This document shows, piece after piece, positions 25,488 through 36,300 of a stretch of 64,000 bases of DNA. How positions within the stretch are numbered: position 1 is the first letter of the stretch; every line of letters starts with the position of its first letter. Source of the DNA: JAGNZR01 sp051656905 (GTDB taxonomy: Bacteria > Fusobacteriota > Fusobacteriia > Fusobacteriales > Fusobacteriaceae); contig JBOFJQ010000036.1 in assembly GCA_051656905.1 (NCBI GenBank), forward strand, positions 99,691 to 163,690. Direction: 5' to 3'. The position numbers were made by a program, and so were the translations under genes. A model generated the notes under the pieces. It saw nothing but the letters and a program-made list of their open reading frames with translations, ran no database searches and was not told the origin of the DNA.

Positions 25488-27193
25488 TAAAAGCTATTTT
25501 AGATAAAAATACAAGAGTATATCATAGTCGTGGGAAGAACAAAAGTCATTTTTGTATTTATACCCCTTTAGAGTACTCTAAAGAGATTGTAGATGTAAGT
25601 TTAAATCTTTATTTCTCACTAGGAATGGACTATAAGGAGATTTATAAAAAGAAGAAGATAGATTTAAAAGAAGTAAAGGTAAAGCTTAAGAATCTGAAAG
25701 CGGTTGATTTAGCTTGTGGAGATGGAAATTTATTAGTAATACTACTTGAAGAGCTTCTAGAGTTAAGTAAAATGATATATGGCAATTATAGATTTATTCC
25801 ATCATGGATAAGTGGTTATGATGTAGATAATCAAGCTTTACTTCTTTTAAAAAATAGAGTTGAAGAAACATTAGAAAAATATCACTTAATAGATGAATTT
25901 AGAGATGTAATTAAAACTCTAAACTTTAAAAATAGAGATTCTCTCTTAGTGTCTGGAGAAAAATATAATCTTATATTGGGAAACCCACCTTATTTTGGAG
26001 AAAAAAATCATAAAGAAATTTTTGATAAAATTAAGGAGAGCAATTTTGGTAAAAGATATTACGAGGCAAAAATGGATTATCTCTATTTTTTTATAGAGAA
26101 GGGAATTGAGTTGTTAGAAAAAGATGGGATTTTGACATATATAACAACAAATTATTGGTTGAGAGCTGATTCTGGAAAAAAATTAAGAGATTGTATAAAG
26201 GAAAATTCAAATTTATGTTATATGAATAATATAAATAAATCTGTTTTTGAATATGCCCCTGGGCAGCATAATCTTATTTTTTCATTAAGAAAAACGGAAG
26301 GAGATTCTTTTAAAGGGCTTTTTAATGAGGAAAGTGGTAAGGATATAGAAGAAAATATTGCTTTTATCAGAAATGAAGAAGAAGAGTATACTATGGAAAT
26401 AAAAGAATTATTTGATTTAGAAAATAAAATTGTTTTATGTAATTTGAAAGAAAAAGAGTTTTCAAAAAAATTATTAGATCAAAGAAGTTTCTTTTTAGAA
26501 GAAAAATTTAATATAAATCAAGGCATAGTTACTGGATTAGATAAAGCTTTTATTTTTTCAGAATGTGAAGATAAATATAGAGAATATTTGAAACCTTTGT
26601 ATAAGAATAAAGACATTGACAAGTATGCGATAACTAAAAAAAATCAGTTTTGGATACTGTATTTACCTAAAAAAGCAGTTCTACCATCTATACTAGAAGA
26701 GCATCTAGGAGAGTATTATGAAAAGCTTTGTAAAAGAAGAGAAGTAAAAATAGGAGTTAGAAATTGGTGGGAACTTATTTGGCCAAGAGATGAAAAAATT
26801 TTTAAAGAACCAAGTATAGTAGTAAGACAAAGATGTAAAAGTAATGTTTTTGCTTATTCTGATGGTGATTTTTATGGAAGTGCAGATATTTACTATATAA
26901 CTGTAAAGGCAGAGGTGTTTGAAGATAAAGAGGACATGCTTTTCTATACCCTTGGATATCTTAATTCACAAATCTTTTATGAATGGTATAAAATTAATGG
27001 AAAATCCAAAGGTCCAAATATGGAATTTTATTCGAAGCCTTTACAAAAGACTCCAATAATTTATTCTAAAGATAATAAAAAAATAAAAAAAATAGTTAAG
27101 CTAGTCAAAGAACAAGTTAAATTGTATAGTGAAGAAAGAGAACTATTGCTAAATAATTACTTTAATAATATCTTAGAAAACATTGAGTTATAA
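25484..27193 (+). CDS. Orphan N6-adenine DNA methyltransferase (Eco57I/TaqI type)
   Basis: The 569-residue protein has the SAM-binding motif I DLACGDGN at 75-82 and catalytic motif IV NPPY at 167-170, in the order of gamma-class adenine methyltransferases. The C-terminal half has TaqI-like specificity features: FNINQGIVTGLDKAFIF, LKPLYKNKDIDKY, and a later VVRQRCKSN...YYITVK module. It would methylate an adenine in a specific sequence. No restriction enzyme gene is adjacent and no endonuclease domain is evident, so it appears to be an orphan. It overlaps murJ by 4 bases and is followed by corA after 40 bases, an unusual housekeeping setting for a modification enzyme. Target site unknown. Confidence 0.85.
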   Translation: MIKAILDKNTRVYHSRGKNKSHFCIYTPLEYSKEIVDVSLNLYFSLGMDYKEIYKKKKIDLKEVKVKLKNLKAVDLACGDGNLLVILLEELLELSKMIYGNYRFIPSWISGYDVDNQALLLLKNRVEETLEKYHLIDEFRDVIKTLNFKNRDSLLVSGEKYNLILGNPPYFGEKNHKEIFDKIKESNFGKRYYEAKMDYLYFFIEKGIELLEKDGILTYITTNYWLRADSGKKLRDCIKENSNLCYMNNINKSVFEYAPGQHNLIFSLRKTEGDSFKGLFNEESGKDIEENIAFIRNEEEEYTMEIKELFDLENKIVLCNLKEKEFSKKLLDQRSFFLEEKFNINQGIVTGLDKAFIFSECEDKYREYLKPLYKNKDIDKYAITKKNQFWILYLPKKAVLPSILEEHLGEYYEKLCKRREVKIGVRNWWELIWPRDEKIFKEPSIVVRQRCKSNVFAYSDGDFYGSADIYYITVKAEVFEDKEDMLFYTLGYLNSQIFYEWYKINGKSKGPNMEFYSKPLQKTPIIYSKDNKKIKKIVKLVKEQVKLYSEERELLLNNYFNNILENIEL

Positions 27194-27233
27194 GCAGAAA
27201 TAGTGTAGAATAAAGAAAAAAGATGGGTGATTT

Positions 27234-28295
27234 ATGAAAAAGAACAAGAGAAAAGTTAATAAGATAGGTTTACCACCTGGTTCAGTAGTCTATACTGGGA
27301 ATAAAGATATAAAAGAAAGTATTATAATAGAGAGTATAAACTTTAATGAGCATTCATTTAAAAAAACTCTATTAGGTGATATAAAGGAAATAGAGATATT
27401 TCCAAAAATGACAAATTGGATTAACTTAGATGGTGTTCATAATATTGAATATATAAAAGAGATTGGAAAAATATTTTGTATAGATAATTTTATTTTAGAG
27501 GATATAGTTAATATAAAACAAAGAGCCAAAATAGAGGAAAGAGAAAATCATGTATATATAGTTTTGAAGATGCTTAGTTATATTGAGAGTGAAGATAGAA
27601 TTGCTTCAGAGCAACTTTCAATAATTGTTTCCAAAGACTATTTACTGACATTACAGGAAGAAAAAGGAGATGTTTTCGATCCTATAAGAGAGAGAATTCA
27701 AAAATCAATTGGGAAAATTAGATTGAAGTCACACGACTTTTTAGCCTATACGATTCTAGATGTTATAGTGGATAATTACTTTGTAGTAATCGAACAGATG
27801 GAAGAGGCAATTGATAGAATAGAAGATAAGCTATTAAATAATCCTGAAAAAGAAGATTTAGAAAAGATTTTACAAATGAAGCAGGAATTTGCAATGTTAA
27901 AAAGATCAATGATTCCAACAAGAGAGATAATGAATAAATTGATTCACACTAAGGATTCAGATGTTTTTCAAGAAGGGATGAAAATTTACTTTGCAGACGT
28001 ATATGATCACACACTTTTAGTTCATGAATTATTAGAAAATATGTCAAATAGAGTAATGAGTTTAATAGAGTTATATCATTCAACAATAAATAGTACAATA
28101 AATGATACAATGAAAATTTTAACAATTATTACAACAATATTTATTCCATTGAGCTTTTTAACAGGAATTTATGGTATGAATTTTCAGTATATACCTTACT
28201 TAGAATCTCCGTATGGATATTTTGGATTACTTTCAATAATGTTTTTAATAGTGATTTTGATGGTATATTTTTTCAGGAAGAGAAGATGGTTATAA
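27234..28295 (+). CDS. corA: Magnesium/cobalt transporter CorA
   Basis: CorA is a pentameric inner-membrane channel for Mg2+ and Co2+. The 353-residue protein has a large cytoplasmic domain, long helices near residues 180-290, and two C-terminal membrane segments. The signature YGMN (G314-M315-N316) lies between them, followed by FQYIPYLESPYGYFG, and the basic tail RKRRWL ends the protein. All are standard. GATGGGTG precedes the ATG. It is likely part of the polA-coaBC run. Confidence 0.95.
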   Translation: MKKNKRKVNKIGLPPGSVVYTGNKDIKESIIIESINFNEHSFKKTLLGDIKEIEIFPKMTNWINLDGVHNIEYIKEIGKIFCIDNFILEDIVNIKQRAKIEERENHVYIVLKMLSYIESEDRIASEQLSIIVSKDYLLTLQEEKGDVFDPIRERIQKSIGKIRLKSHDFLAYTILDVIVDNYFVVIEQMEEAIDRIEDKLLNNPEKEDLEKILQMKQEFAMLKRSMIPTREIMNKLIHTKDSDVFQEGMKIYFADVYDHTLLVHELLENMSNRVMSLIELYHSTINSTINDTMKILTIITTIFIPLSFLTGIYGMNFQYIPYLESPYGYFGLLSIMFLIVILMVYFFRKRRWL

Positions 28296-28314
28296 AATTA
28301 TAGGGGGATAACTT

Positions 28315-29070
28315 ATGTTTGGTTTTTTTTCTAAAAAAAAGAATTTAATTATTGAAAAAGAAAACGAGTATTTAAAAAAAATTGAAGAATTAAATTTAAT
28401 AGTTTTTAATTTGAAAAATGAATTAAAAACTAAAAATAAAATTTTATTAGAAAAAGAAAAAGAGATAGATGATATAAGAATTGAAAGAGAGGAAGAGGAA
28501 AAAAATATTAGAATAATGCAAAAACAAATGGATATTCTAGAAAAAAATCTTAGAAGTATGAGAGATAATAATAATATTTTAAAACAAGATAAAAATGTTT
28601 TACAGGATTCTGCTTTAGATGCGAATCTTCCAATAGAAAAACATAAATTTAAGATATCTTTAAGCACTTACTATTCATCTTTAAAGTTTAGAAGTGTTAT
28701 AAATTATTTTATTGAAAAAGGATATGAATTTGTTAATGATTTAGATGAAGAAGCTCTAGCTTTAATAGGTGAAAATTCTAAAAAAATGGATGAGTTTAAA
28801 AAGAGATATCGTGACTTTTTAAAAGGTGATATAGATATACCAACAAAGGTTTTGGTATTAAAAGGTGAAAAAATATCAAAAGTCTATTCAAAAAATAGGA
28901 AGTTCATAACTTACTTAAGTGGAAGTTCTTATGAATATATGAATGACTTAATAGAATATCCTATGGAAGAGTTAACGATAGCAGGATTTAGTACTCAGCT
29001 AATAAAAGAGTTAGTGGATAAGCAAAAAGAGTATTTTGATAAGAATTTAATAAAAGGAAGAGAGATATGA
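28315..29070 (+). CDS. Coiled-coil protein of unknown function
   Basis: A 251-residue, probably cytoplasmic protein that I do not recognise. Residues 12-105 are a strong coiled coil rich in Glu, Lys, Leu and Ile with few breaks. Residues 115-250 form a more globular part (YSSLKFRSVINYFIEKGYEF, then KVLVLKGEKISKVYSKNRKF). There is no signal peptide and no membrane segment beyond the short N-terminal MFGFF. GGGGGA precedes the ATG. It is 19 bases after corA and its stop overlaps the coaBC start by 4 bases, so it is probably translated together with these genes. Confidence 0.6.
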   Translation: MFGFFSKKKNLIIEKENEYLKKIEELNLIVFNLKNELKTKNKILLEKEKEIDDIRIEREEEEKNIRIMQKQMDILEKNLRSMRDNNNILKQDKNVLQDSALDANLPIEKHKFKISLSTYYSSLKFRSVINYFIEKGYEFVNDLDEEALALIGENSKKMDEFKKRYRDFLKGDIDIPTKVLVLKGEKISKVYSKNRKFITYLSGSSYEYMNDLIEYPMEELTIAGFSTQLIKELVDKQKEYFDKNLIKGREI

Positions 29071-30248
29071 AAAATATATTAGTAGGGATAACTGGTGGAA
29101 TCGCAGCTTATAAAACAGCAAATATAGTGTCAATTTTAAGAAAAAAAGGTTTCAATATAAAAGTTATTATGACTGAAAATGCAACTAAAATAATAACGCC
29201 TTTAACATTGGAAACTCTTTCTAGAAATAAAGTTGTAGTAGATATGTGGGATATAAATAGAGGCTATGAAGTAGAGCATATTTCTTTAGCACAGTGGGCA
29301 GATTTAGTTTTAATAGCCCCAGCATCTTATAATATAGTTGGAAAAATATCTAACGGAATAGCGGATGATATGTTGAGTACAGTTATTGCAGCTACTAAAG
29401 CTCCAGTATTATTTGCTCTTGCTATGAATGTAAATATGTATGAGAACCCTATTTTAATAGATAACATAGAAAAATTAAAAAAATATGGTTATAAATTTAT
29501 AGAAGCAGATGAAGGTTTTTTAGCTTGTAATGTAACTGCTAAAGGCAGACTAAAAAATGAAGAAGAGATAGTAGAGATTGTAGAATCTGAAATAAAAGGT
29601 GCTAAATATGGAAAATATTTAGATGGAGTAAGAATAATGATAACTGCCGGGCGTACAGAGGAAGCATTAGACCCTGTAAGATATATGTCTAATCATTCTA
29701 GCGGTAAGATGGGATACTCTCTTGCAAGGGCAGCCATAAGCTTAGGAGCAGAGGTAACATTAATTTCAGGTCCTAGTGAATTAAAAGAACCTGCTGGTCT
29801 AGTAAAGTATATAAAAGTTAAAAGTGCTAGAGAGATGTATGGGGTGGCTATGGAACAATTCCCTGAATCAGATATTGCCATAGCTTGTGCAGCTGTAGCA
29901 GATTATAGACCTAAAAGTTATTCTACAGAGAAGATAAAGAAAAAAGATGGGGATTTAAATTTAGAGTTAGAAAGAAATCCAGATATTCTTTATAATATGG
30001 GACTTATTAAGAAAGATCAATTTTTAATAGGATTTGCAGCTGAAACAGAAAATGTTTTAGAAAACGCAGCTGGAAAATTAGTAAGAAAAAATTTAGATGC
30101 AATAGTAGCTAATCATGCCTCAGCAATGCAAAGAGATAAAAATACAGTTAATATTTTAAAGAAAAATGGTGATATGTTTGAAATTGAGGAGAAAGATAAA
30201 GAGGAGCTTGCTTACGACATTTTATACACAGCATTATATAATAATTAA
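29067..30248 (+). CDS. coaBC: Phosphopantothenoylcysteine synthetase/decarboxylase
   Basis: CoaBC makes 4'-phosphopantetheine from phosphopantothenate and cysteine for coenzyme A. The 393-residue protein has the flavin-dependent CoaC half (1-185: VGITGGIAAYKT, EHISLAQWADLVLIAPASYN, and the substrate motif AMNVNMYENP). The CoaB ligase half follows (186-393: MITAGRTEEALDPVRYMSN, HSSGKMGYSLA, then ACAAVADYRP and IGFAAETEN). Length is standard. It is the last gene of the run, closed by the palindrome at 30336-30375. Confidence 0.95.
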   Translation: MKNILVGITGGIAAYKTANIVSILRKKGFNIKVIMTENATKIITPLTLETLSRNKVVVDMWDINRGYEVEHISLAQWADLVLIAPASYNIVGKISNGIADDMLSTVIAATKAPVLFALAMNVNMYENPILIDNIEKLKKYGYKFIEADEGFLACNVTAKGRLKNEEEIVEIVESEIKGAKYGKYLDGVRIMITAGRTEEALDPVRYMSNHSSGKMGYSLARAAISLGAEVTLISGPSELKEPAGLVKYIKVKSAREMYGVAMEQFPESDIAIACAAVADYRPKSYSTEKIKKKDGDLNLELERNPDILYNMGLIKKDQFLIGFAAETENVLENAAGKLVRKNLDAIVANHASAMQRDKNTVNILKKNGDMFEIEEKDKEELAYDILYTALYNN

Positions 30249-30335
30249 AAATATCTTTGGTAAATAGAAGGTTTTGAAATGCTTTTTATGTAAAAACCGC
30301 TATTAATCATAAGAAGACATAAGAAAATAAAAGAA

Positions 30336-30375
30336 GATAGAAAGAGACTCTGTATATACAGAGTCTCTTTCTATC
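30336..30375. terminator. Bidirectional terminator with 19-bp perfect arms
   Basis: A 40-base perfect palindrome (arms 30336-30354 and 30357-30375, from GATAGAAAGAGAC to its inverse) lies between converging coaBC and the autotransporter gene and directly abuts the latter's stop codon. Confidence 0.85.
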
Positions 30376-33300
30376 TTAAAATATATACCCAACATTTACA
30401 TATGGAGTTATATATCCATCTTGGTCATTTACCTCATAATTTACTCCTACTTTAAGTCCTAAACCTCCTTTTTCTACAGCTACACTTAGATTTAATTCTC
30501 CAGTATCTTTGCCTTCATCATATTGTTTTATTTTTACTTTATCTTTACTTACTGAGTTCAATTTTACATTTCTGTCCTTATAAGGATTTCCCAGTTCTCT
30601 ATAATACATAGCACTTAATTCAGGAATTATTTTATAGTCGTTACTTAATAATATATCTTTTTTAGCTATAAATCCTACTCCTGATTCCAGTGATTTTCCA
30701 TTTGTATCATCTACATCTAAACCATATTTTCCTTTTTCTGTAACTTTTTCCTCTGACATATACATGGAATTTAATTCCATTCTTGGAGAAAGAATAAATT
30801 TGTTAAGTTCATACTTTTTCTCAAAAGAAAGATTTAGACCATAGTAGTTACTTTCAGTGTCGGCTTTCATCTCTTCAGATAGGGATGGTGCTGATAATTT
30901 TCTATTTAAGTCCCCTTTAATTTGTCCTGTATATAGATTTGCAGTTCCTTTTAAATCCTCAGATTCATAGATACCAAACATGTTTACTTGATATACGTCG
31001 CCTTTTCTATTTGCATCATCTTTAAATGACATATCTGTTTTTCCAATTGTTCCAAGAATACCTAACCTTGTTGTAGCTGAAAACTTTTTGTCTATTCCTA
31101 GAGATACTGATGAATATTTCATATCATTTTCTGAAAAATTATCAGATTTTCTATTTTCAGTATTTAAATATGTTGCATAGCCTATATAGTTAATATCGCC
31201 GACTTCTTGATCAACAGTTTTATTAAATACCTCATTTTTTAGAGACTTATTATTAAGTTTAGCAATTTTATAATTCTGTTCCATTAATGTTGGATAGATA
31301 GTTTCACCAAAAGTTCTTTTTACAACTTCATTAAGTGAGTTATTATTTGAAATTAATTTATATGATTTATATAAATCTGATCTTTCATCTGTTTTACCCT
31401 CATCTTTATAATTACTTTCAAGATATTTAGCAAAATTATTATTATCTAATAGATCATAGAAACTTTTTCTATACATTTTAATTCCATAATAACCATTCCT
31501 ATCTTTCTCAGTTAATTTAGAATTAAACATTGAAGAGTTAGATTCAATGTTTGCATACATATTATTTGCTTTAAACATCTGATATGTATTGTATTCGTTA
31601 GAATATTCAGTAGATTGAATGACTTTTCCATCTTCTCTTGATACTTCAGGTGACCCCCAAGTTAAAACACCACTTGCATAGTAATCTCCTCTTAGAGTAT
31701 TAGCTTCAACTATACCGCCTTTTAGGATAAATTTACCATTTTTTCCCATATCAGTTGAATCAAAATCTCCTTTAACTAAAAATTTACCATTGTTAACAAA
31801 TGAGCCTCCATTACCTAAATAGATTGGGCTATTTGTTTCAGTTGAATCTTTAGGTACAAAATTATTGTTTTCTTTTATTGTAGTATCAATATCTTTAAGT
31901 AATGGAGTTTCAATTACTTTTGCTAATAATATTTCAGATTCTGTTGCCACTATAGAGCGTTTTGCCCTTGTAGGTGCTGGAGTTGCTACTTGTGGTGTTC
32001 CAGTTTTAATAGGGGGGTTATTCAGTATAACAGTTCCATTATTTTCGATAGTTCCACCTGAATCAGCTTTAAGTGATACACCATTTGTAGCATTTGATAA
32101 ATCTATAATTCCGTCTACATCATTTGTAACTTTTCCATTATTTTTTGCATACATAGCGATTTGATCGTTGCCAGTTAGAATAATAGTTCCTTTATTCACA
32201 GCTCTAGATCCAGTTCCATTTGCTTCCATTCCTATTCCAGAGTCATTTACCACATTTATTATTCCAGTTTTTTCATTTGTTACTATGGCACCGTTAAATG
32301 CAGCAGCTTTTGTTAGTCCACTGTTAGATATTATTCCACTATTTACTGCATTTCCACTACTTCCAGTAACATAAATTCCGTAATTTCCATCATTAGATAT
32401 TAATCCTTGGTTTATAAGAGAGGAATCATTAGAAGCCATCCCATAATTTTTGTTGTTAGATACTATTCCTGTGGAAGTATTAGTAAGAGTTCCACCATTA
32501 GAAATATGCATTCCATAGTCTCCACTGTTAGAGATTAAACCTTCATTTTTTCCTGTAGAACCAACAATACTCATTCCATAATTTCCATCATTAGAAATAG
32601 TACCTTTATTTATACTAGTTGATGCACCAGATCTATTATGGCTATACATTCCGTAATCTCCTATATTTGAGATTATCCCAGTTGCTTCATTTGTGGTAAC
32701 CCCTATAGTTTCAGTATAGATTCCATAATTTCCAGTAGGAGAGATTAATCCATTATTATTAAAGGTCCCTCTTGCAACATAAACAGCTCTATTTACATTT
32801 CCTTTTACTACTCCAGTTACTCCATTCGTTAGAATTCCATAATAATTTACTGCAAAACCGTCTTGTACAGCAACGATTACAGTTCCGTTATTTATTCCTT
32901 CTGATTTTCTATTATTTACATAAAAACCAACTCCTGTAGAATTATTTATTAAGCCTTTTTCTCCATTGATTCCTTTCCCTTCATTATCTATATATACGCC
33001 GATTCCTTTATTAGAGATAGTACCATTATTAGTAAATAATGAACCAAGTCCTGTTACATATGAACCATGATTTGAAGTATTTTTTATTAGGCCATTGTTT
33101 ACTCCCTCACCTTTATCTTCAACATGCATTCCGTATTGTCCATTATTGGAAATAGTTCCATTATTTATAATTTTACCATTTTTATTTACTCCCATACCAT
33201 AATTTCCATTATTAGAAATAATGCCTTCATTAGTAGCAATTGCTTCATTTCCAGCAAACATTCCAAAATTACCACTATTAGAAATATTACCTTTATTAAG

Positions 33301-36300
33301 TGCTGTAGAGTTTTTACCTTGAACAATCATTCCATTATGCCCTGAAAAAGAGATTTTAGATATAGTATCATTTATTATACTACCACTATCTGAGGCAAAC
33401 ATCCCTTTATTAAGATTAATAGAAGAGTTATTAATAGCTTCACTATCTTTACCATTAGCCTCCATAGAATAAGTAGTGCTAGTAATAATTTCTTTATTAT
33501 TAATTACCTTACCACCTTCAGTAGCTTTCATAGCTTTTGTTAATTTTCCCTGGTTAATAGCTTCAGAATTTTTTCCTTTAGCTCCCATACTGTAATTTCC
33601 TGTATTCTTAATTTCAGCTTCATCAGCATTTAAAGCTTTTCCTCCATCAAGGGCAAACATACCATATTCCCCATTGTTAGAGATAATTCCATTATTTATT
33701 ACGTTAGAACCACTGTTTTCAGCAATCATTCCAAAATCTTTTTCATTTGAAATAACTCCGTCAATATAATTAGTAGCAGTTGCAGAATTAGAAGCTCTCA
33801 TACCATATAATCCTAAATTAGAGATAGTCCCATTATTAATAGCTTCTGACCCAACCCCATTCACGTCCATTCCATAGTCATTTTTATTTGAAATTATATT
33901 TCTATTAATTATTTTAGCACCAGATTGAGCAAACATTCCATTATTACCTATATTAGAAATTTTCCCTTCATTAATAGCTTCTGCTCCATTTTCAGCAAAC
34001 ATTCCAAAATTACCAGTGTTGAAAATGTTTCCTTTATTAAGGGCATTAGAATTTTTATCTTGAACAGTCATAGCTTTATCACCTAAAAAAGAGATGTTAG
34101 ATAAATTTCCAGTTATTAAATGCCCGCCATTTGAGGCAAACATCCCTTTATTAAGATTAATAGAAGAGTAGTTAATAGCTTCACTATTTTTACCCTCAGC
34201 TTCCATAGAGTAAGTATTCGTAGTAATAATCTCTTTATTATTAATTACTTTACCACCCTCAGTAGATTTCATAGCTCTTTCCAATTTAGAGTTATTAATA
34301 GCTTCAGAATTTTTTCCTTTAGCTCCCATACCATAGATACCCTTATTATTAATTGTAGCTCCATCAATATTTAAAGCTTTTCCTCCATTGAAAGCAAACA
34401 TACCATACTCTCCATTGTTTGAGATTATTCCTTTATTTATTGCGTTAGAACCACTATTTTCAGCCAACATTCCAAAATCTTTTTCATTTGAAATGACTCC
34501 AGTAGCTTCATTAGAAGCAGTTGCAGAATTAGAAGCTCTCATACCATATAATCCTAAATTAGAGATAGTCCCATTATTAATAGCTTCAGATTTGCTCCCA
34601 TCTGCTTCCATACCATAATCATTTTTATTAGAGACAATATTATTATTAATTACTTTACCGCCCTCGATAGATTTCATTGATCTTTCTAATTTACCTTGAT
34701 TAATAGCTTGAGAATTTTCCCCTTTAGCTCCCATACCAAAAGAGCCACTATTAGTAATTATTCCGTCAATCTCATTAATTACTTCCCCTTGATTTTGTGC
34801 AAACATTCCATAGTCACTATTATTAGAAATAGTTCCTTCATTTATTCCTTTAGAGTTTTTTCCATCAACTAACATTGCTTTTTCATCTGAAGATACTATT
34901 GAAGATATTTTAGTATTAATGATTTTTCCGCCATTTGAAGCAAACATCCCTTTGTTTAAAACAATTGCTGAATTATTGATGGCTTCACTATCTTTACCTT
35001 CAGCTTCCATAGAGTAAGTGCTTGTAGCAATAATCTCATTAGTGTTAATTACTTTACCACCCTCAGTGGACTTCATAGCTTTTTTTAATTTAGATTGATT
35101 AATAGCTTCAGAATTCTTTCCTTTAGCTCCCATACCATAGATACCCTTGTTATTAATTATAGACCCATCAATATTTAAAGCTTTCCCTCCATTAAGGGCA
35201 AACATACCGTACTCCCCATTGTTAGAAATAGTTCCTTTATTTATTGCGTTGGAACCTATACTTTCAGCAATCATTCCAAAATCTTTTCCATTAGAAATAA
35301 CACCTGAAGTCTCGTTAGTAGCTGTTGCTGAATTAGAAGCATTCATTCCATATAGACCAGAGTTAGATATAGTTCCATAGTTAATTGCAGATGATCCATC
35401 TTTATCAGCAGACATTCCAAATTCAAGAACTGTATTTGTTATCTCTTTATTAGCATTATTGATAACTTGCCCTCTATCAGATGCTGCCATTCCATAGTGA
35501 ATTTTATTAGAAATTGTTCCATTATTAGTAGCAATGGATCCAAGACCTTCTGCCAACATACCAAAGGATCCTCCATTAGAAATAGTACTATTATTAGTAG
35601 CAGTTGAATTTGATCCTGTTGCCACCATAGCCATATTTCCTTTAGTAGATATTATAGAATTATTAGTAATTGTTCCACCATTTTCTGACGCCATACCATA
35701 ATTACCATTATTTTGAATAGTACCATCATTTATAGCTTCAGAGTTAGTACCATCCACCTTCATTCCATAGTTATTTTTATTAGAAATATTGCCATTATTA
35801 ATTATTTTAGCACCAGATTCAGCGAACATTGCAATGTCTCCAATATTGGAGATTTCACCTTCATTAGTAGCTATTGCTCCAGATTGAGCAACTACTCCAA
35901 AATTACCTTTGGTAGAAATTTGTCCTTTATTAAGTGCCACAGAGCCTTTGTCTTTAGCAATCATAGCTTTATCTCCTGAAAAAGAGATATTAGAGTTAGT
36001 TTCATTTATAATGTTTCCTTCATTTGAGGCAAACATTCCTTTATTTAAAACTACTGTAGAATCATTGATAGCAGAACTGCCTTTACCTTCAGCTTCCATA
36101 GAATAAGTATGAGTAGCAACTATCTCTTTATTATTAATTACTTTACCACCCTCAATAGCTTTCATAGCTCTTTCTAATTTAGAATTATTAATAGCTTCAG
36201 AGTTTATTCCTTTAGCTCCCATCCCGTAAAGCCCCTTATTGATAATTTTAGCTCCATCAACATTTAAAACTTTCCCTCCATCAAGGGCAAACATACCGTA

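Noticed and set aside
25484..27193. Complete restriction-modification or BREX-type defence system
   Set aside because: Only a methyltransferase is present; both neighbours (murJ, corA) are housekeeping genes.
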